DNA from: Geodermatophilus siccatus
Lineage (GTDB): Bacteria; Actinomycetota; Actinomycetes; Mycobacteriales; Geodermatophilaceae
Direction: 5' to 3'
NCBI RefSeq assembly: GCF_900103785.1
Contig: NZ_FNHE01000004.1
Location: 248,001 to 312,000, forward strand
DNA length: 64,000 nucleotides
Shown: positions 54,444 through 64,000 of the stretch, in pieces
How positions within the stretch are numbered: the stretch's first letter is position 1
Layout: each line of letters begins with the position of its first letter
Position numbers and translations under genes: made by a program
Notes under the pieces: model-generated
Databases searched by the model: none
What the model was told of the DNA's origin: nothing
Seen by the model: only the letters and a program-made list of their open reading frames with translations

Positions 54444-55160
54444 TCAGGCCGACCAGGCGGCGACCGCGGCGTCGTAGCGGTCGAGCAGGACGGCGGCGAT
54501 GCGGTCGTCGGGCAGCAGGGGAGCGGTGACCGCGTCCGCGCCGGCCCCGCCGAGCTTGTCGTGGAAGTGGCCGGGCGCCAGCAGGTAGGCGGCGAGCACC
54601 ACCCGCCGCGCGCCGGCGGCCCGGGCGGCGGCGACGGCCTCGGGCACCGGGGGCTGCGCCGCCGAGCCGTAGCCGGTCGTCACCGGTCCGGTCCAGCGTT
54701 CCTGCAGCGCGGCCGCGGTGGCGTCGACGTCGGCGACTGAGCGCGGGTCGCTGGAGCCGGCGGCGGCGAGCACCACGGCGGTGGCCGGGTCGTCGGGGTC
54801 GGCGCCGGCGGCGAGCAGCCGGTCGTGCAGGACGGCGACCAGCCGCGGGTCGGGGCCCAGCGGACGGGCGGCGCGGGCCGCGGCGTGCTCGCGCACGGCC
54901 CGGGCGATGTCGACGTGCACGTGGTAGCCCCCGGACAGCAGCAGGGGGACGACCACCGCGGGCCGCCCGTCCCCGGCCAGGCCCGCCACGACGTCGGCCA
55001 CCGTGGGCGGCTGCACGTCGACGAACGCCGCCGTGGTGACCAGGCCGGGGCGCAGTTCGCGGGCGGCGAGGGCCAGCTCGGCGATCAGCCGCCGGCCGGT
55101 GGGGTTGCGGGTGCCGTGCGCGCAGGCGACCAGCACCGGCGCACCGGTCACGGCGTCCAC
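54444..55160 (-). CDS. CbiX/SirB-type sirohydrochlorin chelatase-like protein
   Basis: The 238-residue protein starts with GTG 55160 and opens VLVACAHGTRNPTGRRLI, the metal-binding HGT motif of class II chelatases, with VPLLLSGGYHVHVDI providing the second His region. Two homologous halves are discernible (VVLAAAGSSDP in the second). Such enzymes insert iron or cobalt into sirohydrochlorin for siroheme or cobalamin. No other siroheme or cobalamin gene is in the window, so the exact role is uncertain. Confidence 0.85.
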   Translation of the reverse strand: MDAVTGAPVLVACAHGTRNPTGRRLIAELALAARELRPGLVTTAAFVDVQPPTVADVVAGLAGDGRPAVVVPLLLSGGYHVHVDIARAVREHAAARAARPLGPDPRLVAVLHDRLLAAGADPDDPATAVVLAAAGSSDPRSVADVDATAAALQERWTGPVTTGYGSAAQPPVPEAVAAARAAGARRVVLAAYLLAPGHFHDKLGGAGADAVTAPLLPDDRIAAVLLDRYDAAVAAWSA

Positions 55161-55182
55161 GGGTCCGCCTCCGCGGCCGCTG

Positions 55183-55216
55183 CGCTCCTCGCTCGCCGGC
55201 GCTCGCTGCGATGCTC
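55183..55216 (-). repeat. 34-bp dispersed repeat, copy 2
   Basis: Exact reverse complement of 22351-22384. It fills half of the 70-base gap between the chelatase-like gene and the SDR gene. Confidence 0.7.
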
Positions 55217-55230
55217 ACGCCCACGTCGGC

Positions 55231-55992
55231 TCACGGCGTCCTCAGCCGCCCACCGTCCACCGCGACAGAGGTGCCGGTGACGTAGGAGGCGGCGGGGGAG
55301 AGCAGGAAGGCGGCCACCCGGCCGAACTCGGCGGGCTCGCCGACCCGGCCGAGCGGGATGCCGGCCTCGGCGCAGGCGCGGGCGCGGTCCGGGTCGCCGG
55401 AGGCGTCCTCGCGCTCGACGACCAGTTCGGTGGCGAAGGTGCCCGGCAGCAGGCCGACCACCCGGATCCCGCGGGGGGCCAGCTCGTCGGCCAGCTGCTT
55501 GGCGGTCATGGCCAGGCCCGGGCGCAGGCCGTTGGAGACCGCCAGGTCGGGCAGCGGGGAGCGGGCGGAGGTGGAGAGCACGAAGCCGATCACGGCGCCC
55601 GCGCCGAGGTGGGGGACCAGCGCGCGCACCAGCCGGAGCGGACCGAGCAGCACGGCCTCCATGCCGTCCCGCCAGGCGTCCTCGGGGGTGTCCAGCACGG
55701 TTCCGGGCTCCGGGCCGCCGACGCTGATCAGCGCGCCGTCCACCCGGCCTAGCCGGTCCCGGGCGGCCGCGACCAGCCGCTCGGCCGTGTCGGCGGCGGT
55801 GAGGTCGGCGGCCAGGCCGTGCGCCGCCGGCGGCCCGCCCAGCGTGGCGACGGCGGCGTCCACGGCGTCGGTGGCGCGCGCGTTCACCAGGACGCGCGCC
55901 CCGTCAGCGACGAGGGCCTGGGCCGCCGCGAACCCCAGCCCCCGGCTCGCGCCGGTGACCAGGTATCCGCGGCCGCCCAGGCCCAGGTCCAT
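55231..55992 (-). CDS. Atypical SDR family protein lacking the YxxxK motif
   Basis: The 253-residue protein has the cofactor motif TGASRGLG at 13-20 and the C-terminal VAAFLLSPAASYVTGTSVAVDGG, but the active-site region reads VLSTSARSPLPDLAVSNGLR. The position of the catalytic Tyr is Val152/Ser153 and that of Lys is Arg157. A known subgroup of SDR proteins with LSNxxR instead of YxxxK looks the same, so this is likely an ancestral trait of that subgroup rather than recent decay. Its reaction is unknown. ATG 55992 lies 8 bases after the acnA stop, suggesting co-transcription. Confidence 0.85.
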   Translation of the reverse strand: MDLGLGGRGYLVTGASRGLGFAAAQALVADGARVLVNARATDAVDAAVATLGGPPAAHGLAADLTAADTAERLVAAARDRLGRVDGALISVGGPEPGTVLDTPEDAWRDGMEAVLLGPLRLVRALVPHLGAGAVIGFVLSTSARSPLPDLAVSNGLRPGLAMTAKQLADELAPRGIRVVGLLPGTFATELVVEREDASGDPDRARACAEAGIPLGRVGEPAEFGRVAAFLLSPAASYVTGTSVAVDGGRLRTP

Positions 55993-56000
55993 GCGGGGGA

Positions 56001-58826
<2,826 letters not shown>

Positions 58827-58985
58827 TTCTCTGCGCCTACCCCTCAGCTGGTCCGTCGCGCTGCTTGCCACCCTGCATCATCCCAGGGCCCCGCCACCCT
58901 GCGGAGGTCAGGCGACCCTTCCTCGTCCCGAGAGGCTGCCCCGGGGGGCTCCTCGCGGCCCCTCGACGACCGGGTGAGCTGATCG

Positions 58986-59028
58986 ATCCGGCTCCTGGCT
59001 CAGCACCGGGGTGAGCGAGGAGCCGGAT
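58986..59028. promoter_or_regulatory. Hairpin/possible operator between acnA and the sirtuin gene
   Basis: ATCCGGCTCCT (58986-58996) is the exact reverse complement of AGGAGCCGGAT (59018-59028); inner GCTCA and TGAGC also pair. It lies between divergent genes, so a role as terminator is less natural than as operator or leader structure. Confidence 0.45.
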
Positions 59029-59063
59029 GGGTGGTCCGGGCTGATCGTCGGGGGAGGGGCTCC

Positions 59064-59069
59064 TACGGT
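59064..59069 (+). promoter_or_regulatory. Candidate -10 box (TACGGT) for the sirtuin gene, leaderless
   Basis: TACGGT ends 7 bases before GTG 59077, identical in sequence and spacing to the amidase box. Confidence 0.45.
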
Positions 59070-59076
59070 GGGCGCC

Positions 59077-59811
59077 GTGACGCCTCCTGGCTGGCTGACC
59101 GGCGCGCGGCGCGTGACCGTGCTCACCGGCGCGGGCATCTCCACCGACAGCGGCATCCCCGACTACCGGGGGCCCGACGGCCTGTGGACCCGCGACCCGG
59201 ACGCCGAGAAGCTCGTGACGCTGTCCTACTACGTCGCCGACCCCGACATCCGCCGCCGGGCCTGGCTGATGCGCCGCGACACCGCGCCCGACGCCCGGCC
59301 CAACGCCGGGCACGCCGCGCTGGTGGACCTGGAGCGGCAGGGCCGGCTGCGGGCGCTGCTCACCCAGAACGTCGACGGGCTGCACCAGGCGGCCGGGTCG
59401 TCACCGGATCTGGTCGTCGAGCTGCACGGCACGGTGCACGCCGTCGAGTGCCTCGCCTGCGGCGACCGGACGACGATGGCCGAGGCGCTGGCCCGCGTCG
59501 CCGCCGGCGAGCCCGACCCGGCCTGCCGCGTCTGCGGCGGCATCCTGAAGTCGGCCACGGTGAGCTTCGGCCAGACGCTGGACCCGGCGGTCGTCGAGGC
59601 GGCGGTGGAGGCGGCGACCGACTGCGACGTCTTCCTCGCCGTCGGCACCTCGCTGACCGTGCACCCGGCGGCCGGGCTGACCGACCTGGCCCAGCAGTCC
59701 GGCGCGCGGGTCGTCGTCGTCAACGCCGAGCCGACCCCCTACGACCACCTCGCCGACCTGGTCGTGCGCGAGCCGATCGGGACGTCGCTCCCGCGGCTGC
59801 TGGCGCCGTGA
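59077..59811 (+). CDS. Sir2-family NAD-dependent protein deacylase
   Basis: From GTG 59077 the protein has 244 residues, the normal size. GAGIS is at 18-22, IPDYRGPDGLW follows, TQNVDGLH is at 97-104, the catalytic His117 is in ELHGTVH, and the zinc site is Cys125/Cys128 and Cys150/Cys153. It removes acyl groups from lysines, consuming NAD. An upstream in-frame GTG at 59011 would overlap the hairpin and lacks conservation. Two small genes follow with 4-base overlaps, so they are co-expressed. Confidence 0.92.
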   Translation: MTPPGWLTGARRVTVLTGAGISTDSGIPDYRGPDGLWTRDPDAEKLVTLSYYVADPDIRRRAWLMRRDTAPDARPNAGHAALVDLERQGRLRALLTQNVDGLHQAAGSSPDLVVELHGTVHAVECLACGDRTTMAEALARVAAGEPDPACRVCGGILKSATVSFGQTLDPAVVEAAVEAATDCDVFLAVGTSLTVHPAAGLTDLAQQSGARVVVVNAEPTPYDHLADLVVREPIGTSLPRLLAP

Positions 59812-60146
59812 CGCGGGACGAGCCGTTGGGCCGGGCACGCCGGCAGGCGCTGCTCGCCCGCTACCGCGAGCTGGTGGACGCCGAGCTGCCGCGGCGGGCG
59901 CGGGAGGGCCGCTGGGTGGTGACCGCCGACCACTGCTTCGGGCGGATCCTGCTCGACCACGCCGTCGGTGGGCGCTGGTACGACGTGCTGGACCGGCGCC
60001 GCTCGCCGGCGTCCGGCCAGCTGGACGACGACCAGCTGGCCGCCGCGGTCGCGCTGGCCGAGCGGGTGCTCGCCGAGGGCGACCCGCTGCTGCGTGCGCT
60101 CGACGCGCAGAGCCTGGCCTGGCGCGGCAAGCGACCGAAGCGGTGA
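59808..60146 (+). CDS. Conserved-looking protein of unknown function, 112 residues
   Basis: GTG 59808 overlaps the sirtuin stop (GTGA). The basic protein contains RWVVTADHCFGRILLDHAVG, GRWYDVLDRRR and AQSLAWRGKRPKR at its C-terminus. The pattern of DHCFxRILLD with a C-terminal WRGKR resembles an uncharacterised actinobacterial family, as far as I recall. No membrane segment is present. Tight coupling with the sirtuin and the next membrane protein suggests a joint role, which is inference. Confidence 0.7.
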   Translation: MTRDEPLGRARRQALLARYRELVDAELPRRAREGRWVVTADHCFGRILLDHAVGGRWYDVLDRRRSPASGQLDDDQLAAAVALAERVLAEGDPLLRALDAQSLAWRGKRPKR

Positions 60147-60565
60147 AGCTGCTGGCCGTCCACCTGGCGCTGACCGCGGCCTACGCCGGCTTCCAGTGGA
60201 CGGTGCGGGCGCTGGTCTACCCGCAGTTCGCGCTCGTCCCGCCGGCGGTCTTCCCGGCCTACGAGCGCCGCCATCAGCGGCGGATCACCCGGGTGGTGGG
60301 CCCGCTGTTCGCCGGGCAGGGCGTCACGACGTCGTGGCTGCTCGTCGCCCGGCCGGAGGGGACGCCGCTGCTCCCGGTCCTCCTCGGCGCGGCCTGCCTG
60401 GCCGTCGTCCTCGGGGCCACCGCGCTGGGCGCCGTCCCGCTGCACCGCCGGCTCGGGACGGCGTGGGACGACGCGGCGTACCGGCGGCTGCTGCGGGTCG
60501 ACACCGTCCGCGCGGTCGCGGCCACGATCGGGACCGCCGCCGCGCTGGCCGCGCTGCTCGGCTGA
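60143..60565 (+). CDS. Four-helix membrane protein, DUF1772-like
   Basis: GTG 60143 overlaps the previous stop. The 140-residue protein has about four hydrophobic helices; the motifs FPAYERRHQRRITRVVGPLF and VPLHRRLGTAWDDAAYRRLL fit DUF1772-type integral membrane proteins. Function is unknown. It is the last gene of the sirtuin transcript and is separated by 94 bases from the acyl-CoA ligase. Confidence 0.72.
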   Translation: MKLLAVHLALTAAYAGFQWTVRALVYPQFALVPPAVFPAYERRHQRRITRVVGPLFAGQGVTTSWLLVARPEGTPLLPVLLGAACLAVVLGATALGAVPLHRRLGTAWDDAAYRRLLRVDTVRAVAATIGTAAALAALLG

Positions 60566-60659
60566 GCCGGGGACCACCGGACCACGAACGGCCGCTAGCG
60601 TGATCGGCACCACGTCGAGCGGCCGGCCGGCTGGTCGGCCCGAGGACCCGGGAGCCCCG

Positions 60660-62195
60660 ATGCGCGTGCCCTTGACCACCCGAGACTTCCTCGACCGCGC
60701 CGAGCTGGTCTACGGCGACCGCGTCGGGATCGTCGACGAGCCCAACCAGCCCGCGCCCTCGCTGGGGGAGGTCACCTACCGGGAGGTCGCCCGGCGCGGG
60801 CGCGCGCTCCAGGCCGGCCTCGACGCGCTCGGCGTCGGGGAGGGCGAGCGGATCGCCGTCGTCAGCCACAACGCCGGCCGGCTGCTGGAGTGCCTGCTGG
60901 CGCTGCCGTCGTCCGGGCGGGTCGTCGTCCCGGTGAACTTCCGGCTGCAGCCGGACGAGGTGAGCTACATCGTCGGGCACTGCGGCGCGCGGGTCCTCTT
61001 CGTCGACCCGGAGCTGGAGACCTCGCTCAAGCGCGTGGAGGCCGAGCACCGGTTCACCACCGGCGAGGAGTACGAGCAGCTGCTGCGTTTCGACACCGAG
61101 CCGGTGCCGTGGTCCGAGCCCGACGAGGACGCCACCGCCACGATCAACTACACCAGCGGGACGACGGCCCGGCCCAAGGGCGTGCAGATGACCCACCGCA
61201 ACGAGTGGGTCAACGCGGTCACCTTCGCCATGCACATGCAGCTCAGCGACCGCGACGTCTACATGCACACGCTGCCGATGTTCCACTGCAACGGCTGGGG
61301 CCTGCCCTACAGCACGGCCGGCGTCGGCGCCCGCCAGGTGGTGCTGCGCAAGGTCGACGGCGCGGAGATCCTGCGGCGGGTCGAGCAGCACGGCGTGACC
61401 GTCATGGCCGGGGCGCCGGCGGTGTGGAACGCCGTCCTGGACGCCGCGGCCGAGTGGGACGGCGAGGTCCCCGGGCGCGACCGGGTGCGGATCATCGTGG
61501 CCGGCGCCCCGCCGCCCTCGAAGACGATCGCGCGGGTCGAGGCGGAGCTCGGCTGGGAGTTCAACCAGATCTACGGCCTGACCGAGACCGCGCCGCTGAT
61601 CACCATCAACCGGCCGCGCGCCGAGTACGACGACCTGGAGCGCGAGGAGCGGGCCAAGCGGCTCTCCCGGGCCGGGGTGCCGGCGCTGGGCACCCGGCTG
61701 CAGGTCAGCGAGTCCGGCGAGGTCCTGGCCCAGGGCAACACGGTTCTCGCCGGTTACTGGAACAACCCCGACGCCTCGGCCGAGGCCCTCGAGGGCGGCT
61801 GGTTCCACACCGGGGACGGCGGCAGCATCGACGACGGTGGCTACCTCACCATCTCCGACCGCAAGAAGGACGTGATCATCACCGGCGGTGAGAACGTGTC
61901 GTCGATCGAGGTCGAGGACGTCGTCTTCAGCCACCCGGCGGTCGCGGAGGTCGCGGTCATCGGCGTCCCGGACGAGAAGTGGGGCGAGATGGTGACCGCC
62001 GTGGTGGTCGTCGCCGAGGGCCAGCAGGTCACCGCCGAGGAGATCGTCGCCCACTGCCGCGGCCGCATCGCCGGGTACAAGATCCCGAAGCGGGTGGAGT
62101 TCCGCGACGAGCTGGCCCGCACCGCGACCGGCAAGATCCAGAAGTTCAAGCTGCGCGAGGCCTTCTGGTCGGACTCCGACCGCCAGGTGAACTGA
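60660..62195 (+). CDS. Acyl-CoA synthetase (AMP-binding)
   Basis: ATG 60660 with GGGAG upstream gives 511 residues; the longer frame to 60600 adds a non-conserved 20 residues. The adenylation P-loop is YTSGTTARPKG, followed by PMFHCNGWG, YGLTETAPL, WFHTGDGGSIDDGGYL and the C-terminal catalytic Lys in TATGKIQKFKLRE. MFHCNGW is typical of fatty acyl-CoA ligases of the medium/long-chain FadD/AlkK type. It activates a carboxylic acid to its CoA thioester. A perfect 20-bp hairpin follows the stop. Confidence 0.92.
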   Translation: MRVPLTTRDFLDRAELVYGDRVGIVDEPNQPAPSLGEVTYREVARRGRALQAGLDALGVGEGERIAVVSHNAGRLLECLLALPSSGRVVVPVNFRLQPDEVSYIVGHCGARVLFVDPELETSLKRVEAEHRFTTGEEYEQLLRFDTEPVPWSEPDEDATATINYTSGTTARPKGVQMTHRNEWVNAVTFAMHMQLSDRDVYMHTLPMFHCNGWGLPYSTAGVGARQVVLRKVDGAEILRRVEQHGVTVMAGAPAVWNAVLDAAAEWDGEVPGRDRVRIIVAGAPPPSKTIARVEAELGWEFNQIYGLTETAPLITINRPRAEYDDLEREERAKRLSRAGVPALGTRLQVSESGEVLAQGNTVLAGYWNNPDASAEALEGGWFHTGDGGSIDDGGYLTISDRKKDVIITGGENVSSIEVEDVVFSHPAVAEVAVIGVPDEKWGEMVTAVVVVAEGQQVTAEEIVAHCRGRIAGYKIPKRVEFRDELARTATGKIQKFKLREAFWSDSDRQVN

Positions 62196-62200
62196 AGAAG

Positions 62201-62250
62201 GGCCCCTCCAGGAGGTCCCCGAGGCCGTGAGGGGACCTCCTGGAGGGGCC
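62201..62250 (+). terminator. Perfect 20-bp hairpin after the acyl-CoA ligase
   Basis: GGCCCCTCCAGGAGGTCCCC (62201-62220) is the exact reverse complement of 62231-62250, with a 10-base loop. It begins 5 bases after the stop, no T-run follows, and AAGAAG precedes it as in element copy C. Confidence 0.8.
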
Positions 62251-62387
62251 GCGGCGGACACCCCATTTCCGGCAGCGGCATCCCCCCACGTGGGGAGTGC
62301 CCGCTCAACCCCTTCCTTGATCTTGTCGTTCCGGCACCGGAGTGCGCCTCCGGGCGCCGGTCGACGAGGTCGTGAGGAAGGTCGGAC
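62251..62387 (+). promoter_or_regulatory. Leader of the NlpC/P60 gene
   Basis: Contains a perfect 12-bp palindrome CCCCACGTGGGG (62284-62295) inside a longer imperfect hairpin (GGCA/TGCC outer arms), a relatively AT-rich stretch CCTTGATCTTGTCGTTCC near 62313-62330 that may hold promoter elements, and a GAGGAAGG ribosome site. I could not recognise a ydaO-type riboswitch. Confidence 0.35.
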
Positions 62388-63731
62388 GTGGGCAGGACGG
62401 ACGAGCGGGAGAGCCATCCGAGGCGCTCCGGGTGGCTGGCGCGCGCAGCCGGGACGGCGGTCACCGCCCTGGTCCTGGCCGGCCTGGTGCCGGGGACGGC
62501 CGTGGCCGCCCCCGGGGACGACGAGGTCGCCGCCGCGCAGACCGGGCGCGACGCCGCGGCCGCCCGCGTCGGCGCGATCAGCGCGCAGCTCGCGCAGGCC
62601 CAGGAGCGGGTGGACGCCGCCCGCCGGGGCGCGCAGATCGCGCTGCAGGAGTACGAGGTCCGGCAGGCCGCGCAGGAGGAGGCGCGCGTCGCGGCGGACG
62701 CCGCCGCCGCTGCTGCCGAGCGGGCTGCTGCCGAACTGGGGCGCGGCCGCGACCAGGTGGTCGCCTTCGCGCGGTCGAGCTACATGCAGGGCAGCACCAC
62801 CCCGGGGACGGCCGCGCTGGTCACCGCCGAGGGTCCGGCCCAGCTGGTGGAGCGGGCCGCGCTGCTCGAGGCCGCGGGCGGCCACCGGGTCGACGTCGTC
62901 GCCGAGCTGACCGTCCTGGAGCAGCAGGCCGCCGCGGCGGACGTGGCGGCGCAGACCGCGGTGCGGACGGCCGACGAGGCCGAGGACGCCGCGGCCGGGG
63001 CCCTGGCCAGCGCCCAGGAGCAGGAGGTCTCGGCGCGCGCCCAGGCCGCCGAGCTCGCCGACCGGCGCGAGGTGCTGGAGGCCGAGCTGGCCGAGGCGCA
63101 GGAGGTCCTCTCCGGCACCCGGGGTGCGGCTGCCGCGGCAGCTGCTGCCGAGGCCGCGACCGCCGCGGCGCAGGCGCGCCCGCCGGCGCCGAGCACGCCG
63201 TCGGTCTCCTCGTCGGCGGGGTCCCCGGAGCGGAGCGCGTCGTCCTCCGGCTCGTCCTCGTCCTCCCGCGGTGGCTCGCCGACCGGCACGGACACCACGG
63301 CCGGCGATCCGGCCGGGTCGGTGGTGCAGCGGGCCATCGCGGCGGCGAAGAGCCAGCGGGGGCTGCCCTACAGCTGGGGCGGCGGCAACGCCAACGGCCC
63401 GACGTGGGGCATCCCGCCGGACACCGACGTGTTCGGGTTCGACTGCTCGGGCCTGACCGAGTACGCCTACGCGCAGGCCGGCGTGCGGATCGGCGGCACG
63501 AGCCGCGAGCAGTACTGGCGCTTCCGCGACCGGACGGTGGCCGCCGACGACCTGCAGCCCGGCGACCTGGTGTTCTGGGGCGAGACCGCCGACCACACGT
63601 CGATCTACCACGTGGCGCTCTACATCGGTGGCGGCCAGGTCGTCCAGGCGCCGCAGAGCGGGGACGTCGTGCGCATCTCGGACATGTGGTTCGGCCGCGA
63701 CTACTACGGCGCCGTCCGGCCGACCGCCTGA
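62388..63731 (+). CDS. Secreted NlpC/P60 peptidoglycan hydrolase (RipA-like)
   Basis: The 447-residue protein has a signal peptide (Arg-rich start, hydrophobic core, cleavage after AVA at residue 40), then an Ala/Glu/Gln-rich coiled coil (about 45-250), a Ser/Pro/Thr linker (about 265-310) and a C-terminal NlpC/P60 domain. Catalytic Cys353 lies in FDCSGLTEYAY and His408 in YHVALYIGGG; the third polar residue is probably Gln423 in QAPQSG. It cleaves peptide stems in the cell wall, probably at division. Coiled-coil plus NlpC/P60 is the layout of RipA-type proteins. Element copy E follows its stop. Confidence 0.92.
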   Translation: MGRTDERESHPRRSGWLARAAGTAVTALVLAGLVPGTAVAAPGDDEVAAAQTGRDAAAARVGAISAQLAQAQERVDAARRGAQIALQEYEVRQAAQEEARVAADAAAAAAERAAAELGRGRDQVVAFARSSYMQGSTTPGTAALVTAEGPAQLVERAALLEAAGGHRVDVVAELTVLEQQAAAADVAAQTAVRTADEAEDAAAGALASAQEQEVSARAQAAELADRREVLEAELAEAQEVLSGTRGAAAAAAAAEAATAAAQARPPAPSTPSVSSSAGSPERSASSSGSSSSSRGGSPTGTDTTAGDPAGSVVQRAIAAAKSQRGLPYSWGGGNANGPTWGIPPDTDVFGFDCSGLTEYAYAQAGVRIGGTSREQYWRFRDRTVAADDLQPGDLVFWGETADHTSIYHVALYIGGGQVVQAPQSGDVVRISDMWFGRDYYGAVRPTA

Positions 63732-63803
63732 CGGAGAGCCAGCCTTCCCCCACGCCTCGCGAGCTCGGCGCGGGACCCTGGAGGACGGCCGTTCCAGCAC
63801 GTC
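63732..63803 (+). repeat. Palindromic element copy E, directly after the NlpC/P60 gene
   Basis: Begins at the base after the TGA, with CCAGCCTTCC, then CACGCCTCGCGAGCTCGG, CGGGACCCTG and GGCCGTTCCAGCACGTC. It is close to copy D and shares its tail with copies C and D. Confidence 0.75.
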
Positions 63804-63837
63804 GCCAGGCTCGCGGCGGCCGCCTGCAGGGACCGAG

Positions 63838-63899
63838 GGGACCCGGGACGGGGTCAGGAGATGGGGCGTCGGGCAGCCACGGGGGGAGCTGCCCGACGC
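63838..63899. terminator. Repeat fragment plus 12-bp perfect hairpin near window end
   Basis: GGGACCCGGGACGGGGTC (63838-63855) matches 17018-17035. It is followed by GCGTCGGGCAGC (63866-63877) pairing exactly with GCTGCCCGACGC (63888-63899). No gene is resolved from 63732 to 64000; the hairpin may end a gene on either side. Confidence 0.5.
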
Positions 63900-64000
63900 A
63901 GGACCGAGGCTAGCAGTCGGCGGGGGCTGCGGGCAGGTGTGTGCACGCGTCCCGTGCTCCCCGGGCGTCGCTCACCGTCGGTGTCCGATCGGCTCGCCCG

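Noticed and set aside
62251-62387. c-di-AMP (ydaO-type) riboswitch before the NlpC/P60 gene
   Set aside because: Such riboswitches often precede cell-wall hydrolases in actinobacteria, but the conserved core could not be recognised and the leader is short.

Overview
The window is about 64 kb of very GC-rich chromosomal DNA with strong G/C preference at third codon positions, many GTG starts and many 1-4 base gene overlaps. The gene set (whiA, rbpA, opcA, actinobacterial-type sufR and DUF59 sufT, SCO7613-like membrane proteins, leaderless promoters) points to an actinobacterium. Overall style suggests Geodermatophilaceae or a near relative (Blastococcus, Geodermatophilus, Modestobacter); this placement is inference from gene content, not from a search. 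No rRNA, tRNA, CRISPR array, phage or transposase gene was seen.

Layout. 1-5.3 kb: end of an S9 peptidase-like protein that has lost catalytic residues, an acetamidase/formamidase, a short-chain dehydrogenase, a metallo-hydrolase and an amidase. 5.4-13.9 kb: uvrA, a LysE-type exporter, an oxidoreductase, a lipase-like hydrolase and uvrC. 13.9-17 kb: rapZ-yvcK-whiA, tightly overlapping. 17-23.3 kb: a possible GGDEF relic, then gap-pgk-tpiA, an orphan solute-binding lipoprotein, secG and rbpA. 23.4-30.8 kb (minus strand): transketolase, transaldolase, zwf, opcA, pgl (pentose phosphate pathway) and a 52-residue Trp-rich ORF. 31.1-34.2 kb: ctaB and ctaA (heme O/heme A synthesis) separated by a frameshifted AbiEi/DUF559-like gene flanked by two similar hairpins. 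34.5-37 kb: a ClpC-type unfoldase. 37.2-44.2 kb: complete SUF iron-sulfur operon sufR-B-D-Rieske-C-S-U-T. 44.3-48.3 kb (minus): two large related membrane proteins. 48.4-53.7 kb: ABC-F ATPase, HTH protein, enoyl-CoA hydratase, ABC exporter, NTF2-like protein. 54.1-58.9 kb (minus): truncated SMR transporter, sirohydrochlorin chelatase-like protein, an atypical SDR, aconitase. 59-63.7 kb: sirtuin, two small unknown proteins, acyl-CoA ligase, NlpC/P60 cell-wall hydrolase.

How it works together. Most of the window is central housekeeping: lower glycolysis, the pentose phosphate pathway with its G6PDH assembly factor, heme A assembly, Fe-S assembly, nucleotide excision repair, protein export and growth regulators.

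The unusual material lies between genes. At least six copies of a roughly 60-70 bp palindromic element with the core CCTCGC-N2-GCTCG are seen. Four start directly after stop codons; one sits in frame inside the amidase gene and encodes an apparent insert of about 23 residues. A second hairpin family flanks the DUF559-like pseudogene, and an exact 34-bp sequence occurs twice, 33 kb apart, in opposite orientation. These repeats are the best candidates for something undescribed here.
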